From contig NC_080423.1 in the NCBI RefSeq assembly GCF_029873635.1, positions 109,323,087-109,387,086 on the forward strand: 64,000 nucleotides of DNA. Reading direction: 5' to 3'. This document shows, piece after piece, positions 46,036 to 56,800 of this stretch; the first letter of the stretch is position 1; every line of letters starts with the position of its first letter. The translations under genes and the position numbers were made by a program. A model generated the notes under the pieces. That model saw only the letters and a program-made list of their open reading frames with translations. It did not search any database and was not told the DNA's origin. Source of the DNA: Malania oleifera (taxonomy: Eukaryota; Streptophyta; Magnoliopsida; Santalales; Ximeniaceae).

Positions 46036-47541
46036 TATATGGGTTAAAATATTATATATGACCTTATTACTTTATATAATTTTAAATAATTAATATTGTG
46101 TTTGGGTGTATGAGTTAAAATAATATATTAAATTTTATTATTTTATATAATTTAAAATCTAAAATTTGAACTTCGTGTTTATTGCATTACAAAATATGTA
46201 TTGGTGCATGCAACAATATTTACTCAATGTTTGATATGCTAAAATGAAATGAAAATGTAAAATGTAAAATTATAAAGACAAATTCTATTTTATTTCATTT
46301 AAACTTTCAAACCAAACAAGTCACTAGAAATTAATGAAGAATCTAAATGTATTTTGTTGTACCAAAAGTTATAACTAATAGTGAGAGTATTATTTAACCC
46401 ATTACACTATAGTACTTGAAAGAGCACCGATTGCGACTTGACCTAGCTAGCTAATTGCCCCTTCCCTAATTGTCACAGCACGCATCGGTGAATCCAGAAA
46501 TTTTTCTTAGTGGGAGTAAAAAAACACATGGGCAAAAACAACCAATATATTACTTCTCGAATTGAACATCCATCTCGATACCAAAAGTTATCATTACTGA
46601 TTAGAGCGTTATTGAAATCCTCATATTGACATATTACAATCGTTAAATTTTGAGTTTTACTTAATTTACCTCGGACCTCCACAACGTAAATAAATTATTG
46701 TCACACACAGCCAAAAACAACATGTGCTACCATTGTACCATTTCCAAATGACATCATCCAAATGCAACTTTTTAAAGATCAATCAAACTTAAAATACACA
46801 ACAAGAAACTCTAACTATAATTTATATATATTATTTCAACTGATATGGTCAAAATGGGGTGATGTCGAGGTGGTGAGTCAAGATTAATGTACTATATCAA
46901 GTATCAATGACTTCCTCTAACACATGGGCTGCGCATAAACCTTTTTATATAGAAATTACATGTGCATCGATGCGTAAGCTTAAGTAGGGATAAAGCTGTA
47001 TCGAGACATTTACTCATTTAGAAGAAAAATATTTTTTTTAAATTAAAAATAATTAACGTAATGAAAATATCAAATAATATTTTTTCTCATATTTTTTTTT
47101 ATTGGAATTTGTCCTTTTAATATTATACTTGCTAGCTTATTATTTCCATGCATGGCCATACTGCTCCCCTTCTTGTCTGGTCCCCTTCAAATTAATTAAC
47201 ATCTGGAAAATCGAAACATATTTTTCATTCTGATATTACTTTCTCTTTTATAATTTTTTTTTTCTAAAATATTATTATTGTTTATTATTTGACAGAGATA
47301 GGTCATATGGGGTAATTGGACGAACATGTGCAGGCCTGCATAATCTGCTGAACATTAATTATCTAAAATTAAATATTCGCCCAAAAATAAAAAATTAAAG
47401 ATCATATATGTATAATATACAATAATAACAAAATCAAGTCTTAAGTTCTATTAGGTAAGATCAGTTATATGAATCCTTTTTCGCTAATTTATGCGATCCA
47501 GAACAGTTTATTTCGACAAATTTCGAAGTGTTAAATTTTTA
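46036..47541. other. AT-rich intergenic stretch
   Basis: No gene or element end recognised. Confidence 0.5.
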
Positions 47542-47800
47542 CCATCTCATTTCAAGTCATTTTAGGTCTACCCTTATATCCCCTCTATGACACCTCATAA
47601 TAACTAACTTACTCTTCGTTACTGACGTACTATGTGGTTTACTTTTTAAGTGTCCCTACCATTTGTGTCTTCCCTCCCTTATCTTATCTTTTACGAGGAT
47701 TACGCCTAACTTATTGCCAATATTTTCATTTATTAAATTATCTTTTAATGATATACCGCTCATCCATCTAAACATTCTCATTTCAACTACTTTTACTTTT
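47542..47800 (-). pseudogene. LINE-type reverse transcriptase C-terminal relic
   Basis: On the minus strand, QKVKVVEMRMFRWMSGISLK, then DNLINENIGNKLGVI, KDKIREGRHKW, a stop, GHLKSKPHS, and the decayed basic tail to LEMRW. This is the widely conserved plant non-LTR retrotransposon motif of the type MRMLRWMSG...IR..LGV..I.DK.RE.RLRW.GH. It is a fragment only, with two stops in frame. No poly-A tail or target duplication was identified. Confidence 0.8.
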
Positions 47801-48310
47801 TGGATATATTATTTTTTAGTCGCTCGCTCAAGATTCTGATCCACAACATATTGAATAAAAAATTACTTTTATTTAGTTTGTTTTATTATTTTAATTATTT
47901 TGATTATGAAGTTTTCTTGACGGTGCAGAAGCAAAATATAATAATGTATTAATGAAGGAACGGATAGTATACTTATTCCTAAATTGATTTTATTAATCCA
48001 AGTTTTAAAAAAAATCTAAATGATTAGTGGCGGTTCTATATTTCAAAATTTTAAATATTTAATGTGCGCCCTTCTAAATAGTTTAGAAAATCTCAAAAAT
48101 AAATAAAGCTTTAAACTAAAAATTAATGTCAAAATTAAATATAGTAAAATTTAATTTGACAGCGTCTTTAATTATAATTGCTTTTAAAGAATTAGGTAAA
48201 TATAAAAATTAAAATAACAAAAAACCCATGATAGACAGAAAAATTAAAATTTAAGAGAATCAAATCACATGGTTTACAGAGAATGTACCTAATTAATTAA
48301 ACACATGCGT

Positions 48311-48440
48311 GATTAGTCTGCAATCTCGCATTCCACGGGGTTTTCTGTTGATGGGTCCCACTTGTATGTCCTATTATTCAGTGCCACGTGTACGTGCACA
48401 TGCAATGCATCATGCATGTGTGACGTGTCACATCGCCCTT
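48311..48440. promoter_or_regulatory. cluster of ACGT-core and RY motifs
   Basis: GCCACGTGTA at about 48382, GTACGTGC at 48391, CATGCATG at 48411 and TGACGTGTCA at 48421 fall within 60 bases. These are G-box/ABRE-type and RY-type motifs by plant promoter knowledge. No gene is seen next to them, so function is not supported. Confidence 0.25.
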
Positions 48441-49691
48441 TTTTACGTGATCTTTCTTGTGACCTTAATTGGGTACAAGAAATCAAAGGGGATTGAAGGG
48501 TTGCAACTAATGTCTGCACATTTTAAAAAAATAATAATAATAGTTAGCAAGAAATTTTATAAACTTTTCAAAATTAAATTATTATGTGGATCATATCATA
48601 TGGTGAATGGACCTAAGATGCATGCATGGGACATGCTCACATGCCTATCAAATAATTTTACCATTATTTGTTGATTTCCTCCAACATTGAGTGACGTTTT
48701 TTTTTAGTTTTTTTTTTTTTTTTTGGAAAAATGGGGTTATTAACAATTTACTAATAATAAGGTATGTAATAATTTGGTAGAGATTTAAAATGTAACTAGT
48801 CATATCTTTTTTATGTACCGAAAAAATCATATATTTTACGAATTAATGGGGTCAAATTTATGCTCAATTTTTGAGAATTGATGTTTTCCGGTGTGCATTA
48901 CGGTAGTTTTACAAATGAAATATAGGTAGTGTGGATTACGTAAAATATGATTTACATATGTGATAAAAAAAATTGTTGGGTTAGAATTTTTTTAATTTTT
49001 GAACTTATATTGTACGTGAAATTGTTAAATGGTAACCTATTTTTATCTTGTTATATTGTACAAATTTTTAACAGTATTTAATTTCTTGAAAAGAGAATTT
49101 ATCTCGTTTGGAGACTGCGTGACCAGACCATCTAAACCAGATCCCAAACACGGGTTTTATTTTAGAATATGATTAATTGACTAGGTAGTTCACTATAAGG
49201 AATTACATAACTAAGAGTGTCAATACATAGACACGACTCATAAAATTTGGATAATATTCCAATTATAGTAGAAAACTATATACATAATTGAACACTAAAG
49301 AGTCTCCTTATCTATTTCAACATGTGGGTATCATGACGTATATATTGTACTTATAGACAGATCTTTTCCTATCATATACAAGACCCTCGGGAGAAAAAAG
49401 TTGACTTTATAAAATTAGAATTGAGTCAAATGTATAGGGAAGAAAGTAATCCAACCCTTTTATTTATAAAATTCTATCCATTATGATTTTCACAATGAAC
49501 TAAAATGCATCATAAGCTTGTGTACGTAATGTGCATTCAAACTTATAACTAATACCCTTTTTTTTGTGTCCACTAATTATGTTAATTGAATTCTTCCCTG
49601 GATCCCGCATACGCGGGACCTTTGTGCATGCACTAGGCTGGCTTTTTTTTTTTTCCTAAAAAAATAAATTTCTTATTTTACAAAATTATAA
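48441..49691. other. AT-rich intergenic stretch
   Basis: No gene seen. Confidence 0.5.
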
Positions 49692-50010
49692 TTAATACAT
49701 CCAAAATTAGTAGACATATTCGTGAGGAGATGTTACAAAACCACTATTGATACCTTACATAACTTCATCCGTAACTCCAAGTCAGAACCCGCTGGGAAAA
49801 ACCAATCACCCCAGTCAATTCATTCCACTCCAATAGATAACCTAAGTGTGCCACTGAGTGACTTTCTAGCCCTCTAGAAAAGGGTAGAAGACATACTCAC
49901 TATGATCTTACATTTAAAAAAAAAAAAAAGATCATGGAAAGCATAGTCCGGAGGCTAGTAGGATAGAAGCAGTATCTGATGGAATGACAACTGCCCCATT
50001 ATAAGTTGTT

Positions 50011-50840
50011 GTGAAGGTCTCAAATCCAATAAATAAGGTAGAAGATGCAAATAGTGTGGGCATTTATGAACAAAGGTCTCGCGTTCTGGTGGAAAAGTTC
50101 AAAAAAATTGACCAATTAGAAAAGCTGATGAAGGAAGTACGCAACTATCCCTCCATTGGGGAATCATTGACAAAATCTTCAGACCCTCCTTTTACCAAAG
50201 AGGTAATAAAGATCCCTTTGCCAAGTAAATTCAAAATTCCAAGTATTGAAGGTACGATGGCTTGACTGATTCTTTGGACCACTTGGACACTTTTAAGGTG
50301 TTGATGCAATTGCAAGGTGCGCCCGATACAATCATGGGCCGTGCATTTGAAGCCACTCTAAAGGGGAATGCCAAGGTGTGGTATCGAACCCTAAAGTCTA
50401 GCTTTACTTGATCCCTTTCTGAAATGGAGCAGTAGTTTGTTGGGTATTTTGTCAGTAGCTGGAAAATGGCGAAAACCTTAGCTCATCTGATGAGTTTTTT
50501 CTAGGGGAAAATGAGACACTTAAGGAGTTCACGCACCGCTTTGTCAAAGCCACATTAAAGATTCGAAACCTAGATAATGGGGTAGCATTAGCAGCTTTGA
50601 TAATAGCCCCTCAACCCGGGGGACTTTTTAAACTCTTAAGGGAAAAAAAAACCCCAACCAACATAAGGAAATTGGTCACAAGAGCCTATAAATACATCAA
50701 TGTAGAAGAAGTTATGACCACAAGGAGTTGGATCGTTCTAAAAATGATGAATTTGAGGGACTTGGATGAAGCCACTAAGAAGGGGAAGGAAACAACTTAT
50801 AGACTCATGGCGTGTGAACCCCAATGGCATGGACCCTAAT
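50011..50840 (+). pseudogene. Tat-type gag relic
   Basis: Reads EVIKIPLPSKFKIPSIEG, then, with a shift at about 50262, LTDSLDHLDTFKVLMQLQG, PDTIMGRAFEATLKGNAKVW, YRTLKSSFT, a stop, and SLSEMEQ. NETLKEFTHRFVKATLKIRN, GVALAALIIAPQPGGLF and TRAYKYINVEEVMTTR follow. This is the retrotransposon gag domain in the Tat/Ogre form (capsid protein in the family). N-terminal to it, KKIDQLEKLMKEVRN is predicted helical. Frameshifts and stops make it non-functional. Confidence 0.85.
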
Positions 50841-50904
50841 GGCGTAAATCCTAATGATGCAAATTCCAATGACATGAATCCCAATGACATGGATCCACAT
50901 GTCT

Positions 50905-51530
50905 AAGCCAACAATGACCCATCTGATGAGCACCGCTCATAAGGCCCTAAAGACCTACCCATTTGATGAGCATAACTTATGAGACAACAAAGGAGTGAGC
51001 ACAACTCACCAGTAATAGCCTATCCAATGTGCACCACTCATGAGACCCTAAAGACCTACCCATTTGATGAGCACAACTCATGAGGCAATAAAAGAGTGAG
51101 TACATCTTACTAGTAATAGCCCATCTGAAGAGCACTGCTCATGAGGCCCTAAAGAGCTGCCCATTTGACGAGCATAGCTCTTGAGGCAATAAAGGAGTAA
51201 GCACAGCTTATAGTAATAGTCCATATGATGAACACCACTCATAAGGCCTTGAAGACCTGCCCATTTGATAGGCATAACTCATGAGGCAAAAAAAGAGTGA
51301 GTACAACTCACTAGTAATGACTCATTTGATGAGCACCACTCATGAGGCAACAAAGGAGTGAGCACGACCCATCAGTAATGATCTATCTTCAGAGCACTGA
51401 TCATAGGGCCCTAAAGACCTTATTTGATAAGCACCGCTCATGAGGCAACAAAAGAGTGAGCACGACCCACCAATAATGGCTTATCTGATGAGCACCGGCC
51501 ACCCATGAGGCATCGAAAACATTAGCTTAG
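50905..51530. repeat. ~101-bp tandem repeat, about six copies
   Basis: The unit contains GATGAGCACCGCTCAT, 'gaggccctaaagaccta', 'cccatttgatgagcat' and 'ggagtgagcacaactcac'. The start words recur near 50928, 51029, 51130 and 51229. Copies are diverged by substitutions and small deletions, and the last are irregular. Confidence 0.85.
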
Positions 51531-51542
51531 ATTGAGCCGGAT
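51531..51542. repeat. left edge of the 31-bp array
   Basis: ATTGAGCCGGAT, the start of a 31-bp unit that continues at 53524 after the inserted LTR. Confidence 0.75.
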
Positions 51543-53523
51543 TGTAACGACCTGCTATTTAAATGGTTTTTTTTTTATACTATAATATTTAAAATGCTCT
51601 AATACCATACTGGATTAAACTCGTCCATCAACCTAAGCAGCAAGAAGCAGAAAATCAAATAAACAAAACCATATATAATTATATACAATATCAGAGTGCT
51701 AAAATGTTTCCCAAAATATACTAGCACGATTGTTCCCCAAAATACCCTCGACTGGCTAGGGCTATACAGAAATACTCCAAAACAAATACTCACTCTCTAT
51801 TGACAAAGCAGTACTGAAGCCCCTCTAACTACTCGCCTACCTGGATCACCTGAAAAATGTTAAAGTAATTGGGATGAGCCAACGCTCAGTAAGACGAAAT
51901 ATGCTATTGCTAATGTGTGGCAAATGAGTTACAATACTGTGAAAATCTATTACTATATAGTCATGTATCACTGAATCTGTAAAGTACAATACCAGCAATT
52001 TAATCTTCATCTTTTACCCGTTGCTTAACATTTCTGTGCTTTAGGTTTCTACACAACATACTGCTAATATATATATTTTTTCTGTTTCTATAAAACTGTA
52101 TAAACATAGTAATAACTGTAAACTTCCCTGTGGATAACTGTGTGTCATGATTTAACTCCTCATGACAGGGTTGTGCGACTCCTAGGCGGGATTTACCTTG
52201 GTTGGCCAACCAGGAATAAATCATTATACTTCATAGTTTGATCAGCCCTCCTCAACCCATCTTTGATGGGGAGCCTGTCCACTTGTGGGCTCTATGCGAT
52301 CGACCTTTATACCACGTATTATCTGAATAGGTAGTTACACTCTATAAACTGTATGTAACTACGGTACCGTGCTCTATAACTGTATGGTCCAATAGGGTCT
52401 GATACTATATAATACGTTTCTATATATAACTATCTGTTTTACCATGATTCCGTAACAACTGTATAAATCATGACGTTGTAACAAACTGTATCTAAATCAA
52501 CTATGTTTCTGTAATTAACTGCAAATTTGTATGTCATGGTACTATAAAACTGTACAACCATGGTATTTCCATAATTACTGTAAAATATATTTACTGTTTG
52601 TATATTCTGTAAAACACATATCTGAAAAATACTGTAAAACATGTTTCTGTACTATATCTATATTCTCAAGCCACATAGTAATTTTAAAACATATTAATCA
52701 TATTTGATAAACTGTATAAATCTTTACTGTGAACAATACTCTAGTGGAACATTTATAATTTTGTACTGAAAACATATTCAAATAATCTAGCATTGCATAT
52801 TTCCCTTACCTATTTCCTACTAAAATCCCCTACTATAATGGGTCCAACACTCGCAAGGTTCTCCACTCAACACCCTTAAAACCACATTTGTCAAAACAGA
52901 ATATCAATATTTCTTGACCTACATCATTTCCTACAACTCCAAGAAGACGAAAAACTAAATAAAAGACCTTACCCTGGATTTGGGATGAATTCCAACTTCG
53001 TTCCACTGACGATCCGCTCCGGCAGACTTGCAAAGAACTCCGCTAGGAGTGTTTTGGAGGCCTCAGATCGTCGATCCAATGACTAACGGGGCCGAAATCG
53101 AAGAGAGAAGAGGGAGGAGCTGTAGGGGAGAGAGAGAGAGAGAAGAGCGGCGCTGAAATTCTGTGTAAAATGAGTTTAAGCACTATTTATACTGCGAGAT
53201 TCGTCGACGAGCCACGTCACCTCGTCGGCGAGTCCTTCAATAATTTCGTCGACGAACTTCCTCCTTCTTCGATGAATTTTAGTCTGTCCCAAAAGCCCCT
53301 CTCGGTATCTTCTTGTTGACGAAGACGGGACCTCGTCGACGAGGTCCTAAAGAACCCTCGTCGATCAAACCCCTGTGTTCGTCAACGAGGCCTGGGGAAA
53401 TTTCTCAGAATTATCACCTCCAAAATGCAATGTCGTCGATGAAGTCGGCTGCCTCCTTCTGTTACTGATTTCATTTCCCTTTCTCTTTATTATTTAAATA
53501 CCATTATTTTTCAGATCATTACA
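51543..53523 (-). mobile_element. gypsy solo LTR with perfect CGGAT duplication
   Basis: 1981 bp, minus orientation. Target duplication CGGAT is exact at 51538-51542 and 53524-53528. It is homologous, in reverse, to the LTR at 39265-41237 (start 'tgtaatgatctgaaaaataatgg', read in minus). Boxes of the CGTCGACGA type lie at about 53195-53440, next to the TATA word (plus 'ctatttatac', 53184). A PBS-like sequence (minus TGGTATTAGAGC, 51596-51607) lies inside the LTR. Confidence 0.95.
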
Positions 53524-53785
53524 CGGATAGGGAAGACATCGGTTCGAATTGAGCTAAGCAATAAAGGCATTAGCTCGAATTGAGCCAAATAATGAAGAAG
53601 TTAGCTCTAATTGAGTTGATAAGTTGGTTCACATTGAGCCTGATAATGGAGAGACTGGCTTGGATTAAGCCAAATAATGTAGACCCCGACATATAGGAAG
53701 AAGTTGTCTCAATATGATCCGAACAGTGGGACATTGGCTCGAATTAAGTTGAATAATGGAGACATCGGTTCTGATTGAGCCGAAC
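53524..53785. repeat. 31-bp tandem array, middle part
   Basis: Units such as 'attgagctaagcaataaagg' and 'attgagccaaataatgaaga' recur every 31 bases, with one shortened unit. Confidence 0.8.
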
Positions 53786-55981
53786 TGTAACGACCTGCCT
53801 ATTTTGCTATATAATTTTTTTTCCAACATAACCACATACATAATAACTCTGATATCTGCTAAACTGATATAGTCATGATCAACTCGGTCCTATAGGTACC
53901 GAGAATATATTTGTCACACATCTCTGATACCTAAGCAGCGAAAAACATAAACTACATACATGTCATACAACACCGGACACAATACCAGAATTCTACTGAA
54001 CCTGTTATATATGTACAATCATCCACAAAAGAACCCAAAAGTACCCTAGGGTCATAACCTAAAAACCATTCTGACCCTAACTAAACTACTTACCCTTCTG
54101 ACAGGGTAGTTCGGTCAACCTCTACTGCTACGAAGCTTTATCCGCCCTTCTACGTGGATTTCATGAAATGTTTGTAATGCTGGGGGTGAGACACCTCTCA
54201 GTAAGGAAGATAAACTAATATCAGTGTGTGGCAACATGAGTAATGTTGTGCTTAAACATAACTGTAGATAATATGCATATCTGATAAAAACTAACTCTAT
54301 AAACTCTGAGCAAAATATGATTCATCATATCATCATAAATTTCATAATAAATATCATACTAATTTCTATATCATGTAAAACAACTTCTATAATTGTACAA
54401 TACTGAAATAATACCCAGAATCGATAGTTAGCTGATGTCATGTTTTATCCCCCACATGACAGGATTGTGCGGCCCGAAGGTGAGACCTAGCAATGGCTGG
54501 CCGACCACGCTAAGTCAACATAAGTCTATAAGTATGATGGGCTTGTCCCACCTGCTCCGAACTACCAGGGGAACACCTCCACTACACTGAAGCCACATCG
54601 ATTGTCATCTCCCACACTCTATCTAAGATGTGTTGTAGCATTAACATAAACTTGAACTTATACGTATAGTTACGATACCGTGGTCTGAAATATTAAAGTC
54701 ATCCTGGTTCTGATAACATATAGTACAATTCATATTTTTGATACATAAATGTTTCGTATTTCTGAGTAATATATGAGATGATCATATTTCCATGAATTCT
54801 AATATATCATACATAATTACGGCATCTACACTGATCGTAAAACACGACATCTACACCGATCATATCATAACATATACATCACAACATCTACGCCGGCCAT
54901 GTCATAGCATATAAATCACGGTATCTACGCCGGTCATATCATACCTTACTAAGCATAAATTTTCTACACTGTTTAACATAATAATATAAACCATAGTTTC
55001 TGTACTATTTTTATGGTTTTTCTGAAAACTGTTATAACATGCTTAATCTGGGAAATCATAATATTTTGATATAACATAATTTTAATAGAAATCTATACTC
55101 ATGCCACACAAATATGGATAATATTCTAAACATAAAATCTGATCTGAAATCATTTTTTCCGATAAAATATATTAAATCAATTTTCCTGTTCAACAACAAT
55201 ATTTTCAAACCCTGTACAATACCCATATATAATTTCTGAAAATAAATGCGGTATATTCATAAAAAATTTCATGAAAAATGCTAACGTAGTTTATCCCCTT
55301 ATCTGGCTTACGAAGAAGCCCACAAAACTTACCAAACTTACTCCTGTGTGTGTTCCTAGCTCAACACCCTGAAATTCACATTTCCCAACAATCAACATAT
55401 ACCAGTATAACACCTTCCAACACATTCCCCTCAATTCAGAAATACCCAATAACTTATAAAACTTAAAATAACTAACTTATCCATATTTTGGGATGGTACC
55501 CAAATACTCCAAATCAAAATTCTGATCCAGTAATATCGTAGAGAGTCTTCCCAAGAGTCACGTAACGGCTTCCGATCGTCAAACCGATGAGAATCGAAGC
55601 TGGAATCCTAGAGAGAAGGTGGAAGAGACAAATTCTAGAGAGAGAAAGAGAGAGTTTTGCATGAAATTCCTCGCTGAAAACCCGAATTTGGGATATTTAT
55701 AGAATGTGGCCTCATTGACGAGCCACGTCACTTCGTCGATAAGTTCAAGAAGGGAGTTCATTGACGAACTCGTAACCTTCGTCGACGAACTTCAGGCTCT
55801 GATATAATCCCTCTCGGTTCCACTTCGTCAACGAGACACGTGTCCTCGTCGACGTTCTCAAAGAGCCACTCATCAATGAATATTCTGTGCTTGTCAACGA
55901 GCCCCTGCTGGCCCCCTTGGAAAAATCATTTTTTCTCTTTTCCTTTATTATTTAATTGCTATAATTCTCTGGGTCTCTACA
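53786..55981 (-). mobile_element. gypsy solo LTR with CGAAC/CGAAT duplication
   Basis: 2196 bp, minus orientation, TGTAACGACCTGCC...TCTCTACA in plus. Flanks CGAAC (53781-53785) and CGAAT (55982-55986) differ by one base. It shows the family word 'gggtgagacacctctcagta' at about 54186, CGTCGACGA-type boxes at 55710-55910, the TATA word (plus 'atatttatagaat') at about 55694 and a minisatellite at 54805-54945. Confidence 0.93.
54805..54945. repeat. ~36-bp minisatellite in the solo LTR
   Basis: Four imperfect copies of a unit containing 'atctacaccgatcatatcat' or 'tctacgccggtcatatcat'. Confidence 0.75.
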
Positions 55982-56215
55982 CGAATAGTGGAGATGTCAT
56001 CTCGGATTGAGCCGAACAGTGAATACATCGACTTGGATTAAGCTGGACGGTGAAGGCATTGGCTCAGATTGATCCAAATAGTGAAGACATCGACTCTAAT
56101 TGAGTCGATATATGAAGATACTGGCTTGAATTGAACTAGATAGTGAAGATATCAGCTCAAATTGAGTCGGCGAGTGAAGACATCAGCTTGGATCGAGCCA
56201 ATAGGTTCTGTAATC
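55982..56215. repeat. 31-bp tandem array, right part
   Basis: Continuation of the same units ('attgagccgaacagtgaa', 'attgagtcgata...gaagatact'), fading out near 56215. Confidence 0.8.
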
Positions 56216-56362
56216 TAGGTAAACTAGGAAGCCTTGTAGTTGGCTTAGTAGTTGGAATACTTGAGGACCGATTTGGATTATATCGGAAGCTTGTATGGCA
56301 AACCTCAAAACACTTTTGAATAAAATAAATTTATTTCAAATATTGGAGAGTAGGGGGGTAAC

Positions 56363-56800
56363 TGATACACCCAAAATTGGTAGACCTACTTATGAGGGGA
56401 TACGGTTACAAAATCACCATTGATACCTTACTTAACCGCGCTTGAGTTATCCATGAGCCCGCGATACGGTTACAAAATCACTATTGATATCTTGCATACT
56501 TGCACTTAAGTTATTTATAACTCCTCTAAACATAATAATAATAAATAAATAAAAATGTTGAAGGAGGGTCTGTCACCACCACTATAAAAAGGGGATCCTA
56601 GGATGAGGTAAACATCTAATTCTTACTTACTTTTCACTAATTGTTGCAATTTGAACCTCTCATTCTCTAATTTAGGCATCAGAGTGATCCTCCGAAGTAC
56701 ACCCCAGATCCTTCAAGTCATTCTTATTTTATTCCTTTCAGGTGGTTGCTGTTGAAGGATGGTTTAACAAAAGTCATTTGATTCTTGATAGCAACAATAA
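56363..56800 (+). repeat. 3' LTR of the Tat-lineage element (right end approximate)
   Basis: Starts TGATACACCCAAAATTGG right after a G-rich tract. An internal repeat of 'atacggttacaaaatcac' lies at 56401 and 56466. The word 'ggcatcagagtgatcctccg' (about 56681) is usual in Tat LTR ends. The exact terminus is not determined. Confidence 0.6.

Larger units (their letters stand above)
49692..56800 (+). mobile_element. Ty3/gypsy Tat-lineage element, apparently non-autonomous
   Basis: A 5' LTR fragment at about 49692-49790 matches the start of the 3' LTR at 56363 ('tacatccaaaattagtagac' against 'tacacccaaaattggtagac'). Gag lies at 50011-50840, then two minisatellite arrays, then a G-rich tract (GGGGGG at about 56353) and the 3' LTR. 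No protease, RT or integrase is seen between gag and the 3' LTR. Two solo LTRs (51543-53523, 53786-55981) are inserted in the arrays. Without them the element is about 2.9 kb. Confidence 0.75.

Noticed and set aside
48309-48674. 121-codon plus-strand frame
   Set aside because: Low-complexity AT-rich region, no recognisable domain, no splice or promoter context.
50905-51530. Regularly spaced repeats resembling a CRISPR array
   Set aside because: The whole 101-bp unit repeats with decay, there are no unique spacers, and it lies in a plant retroelement.
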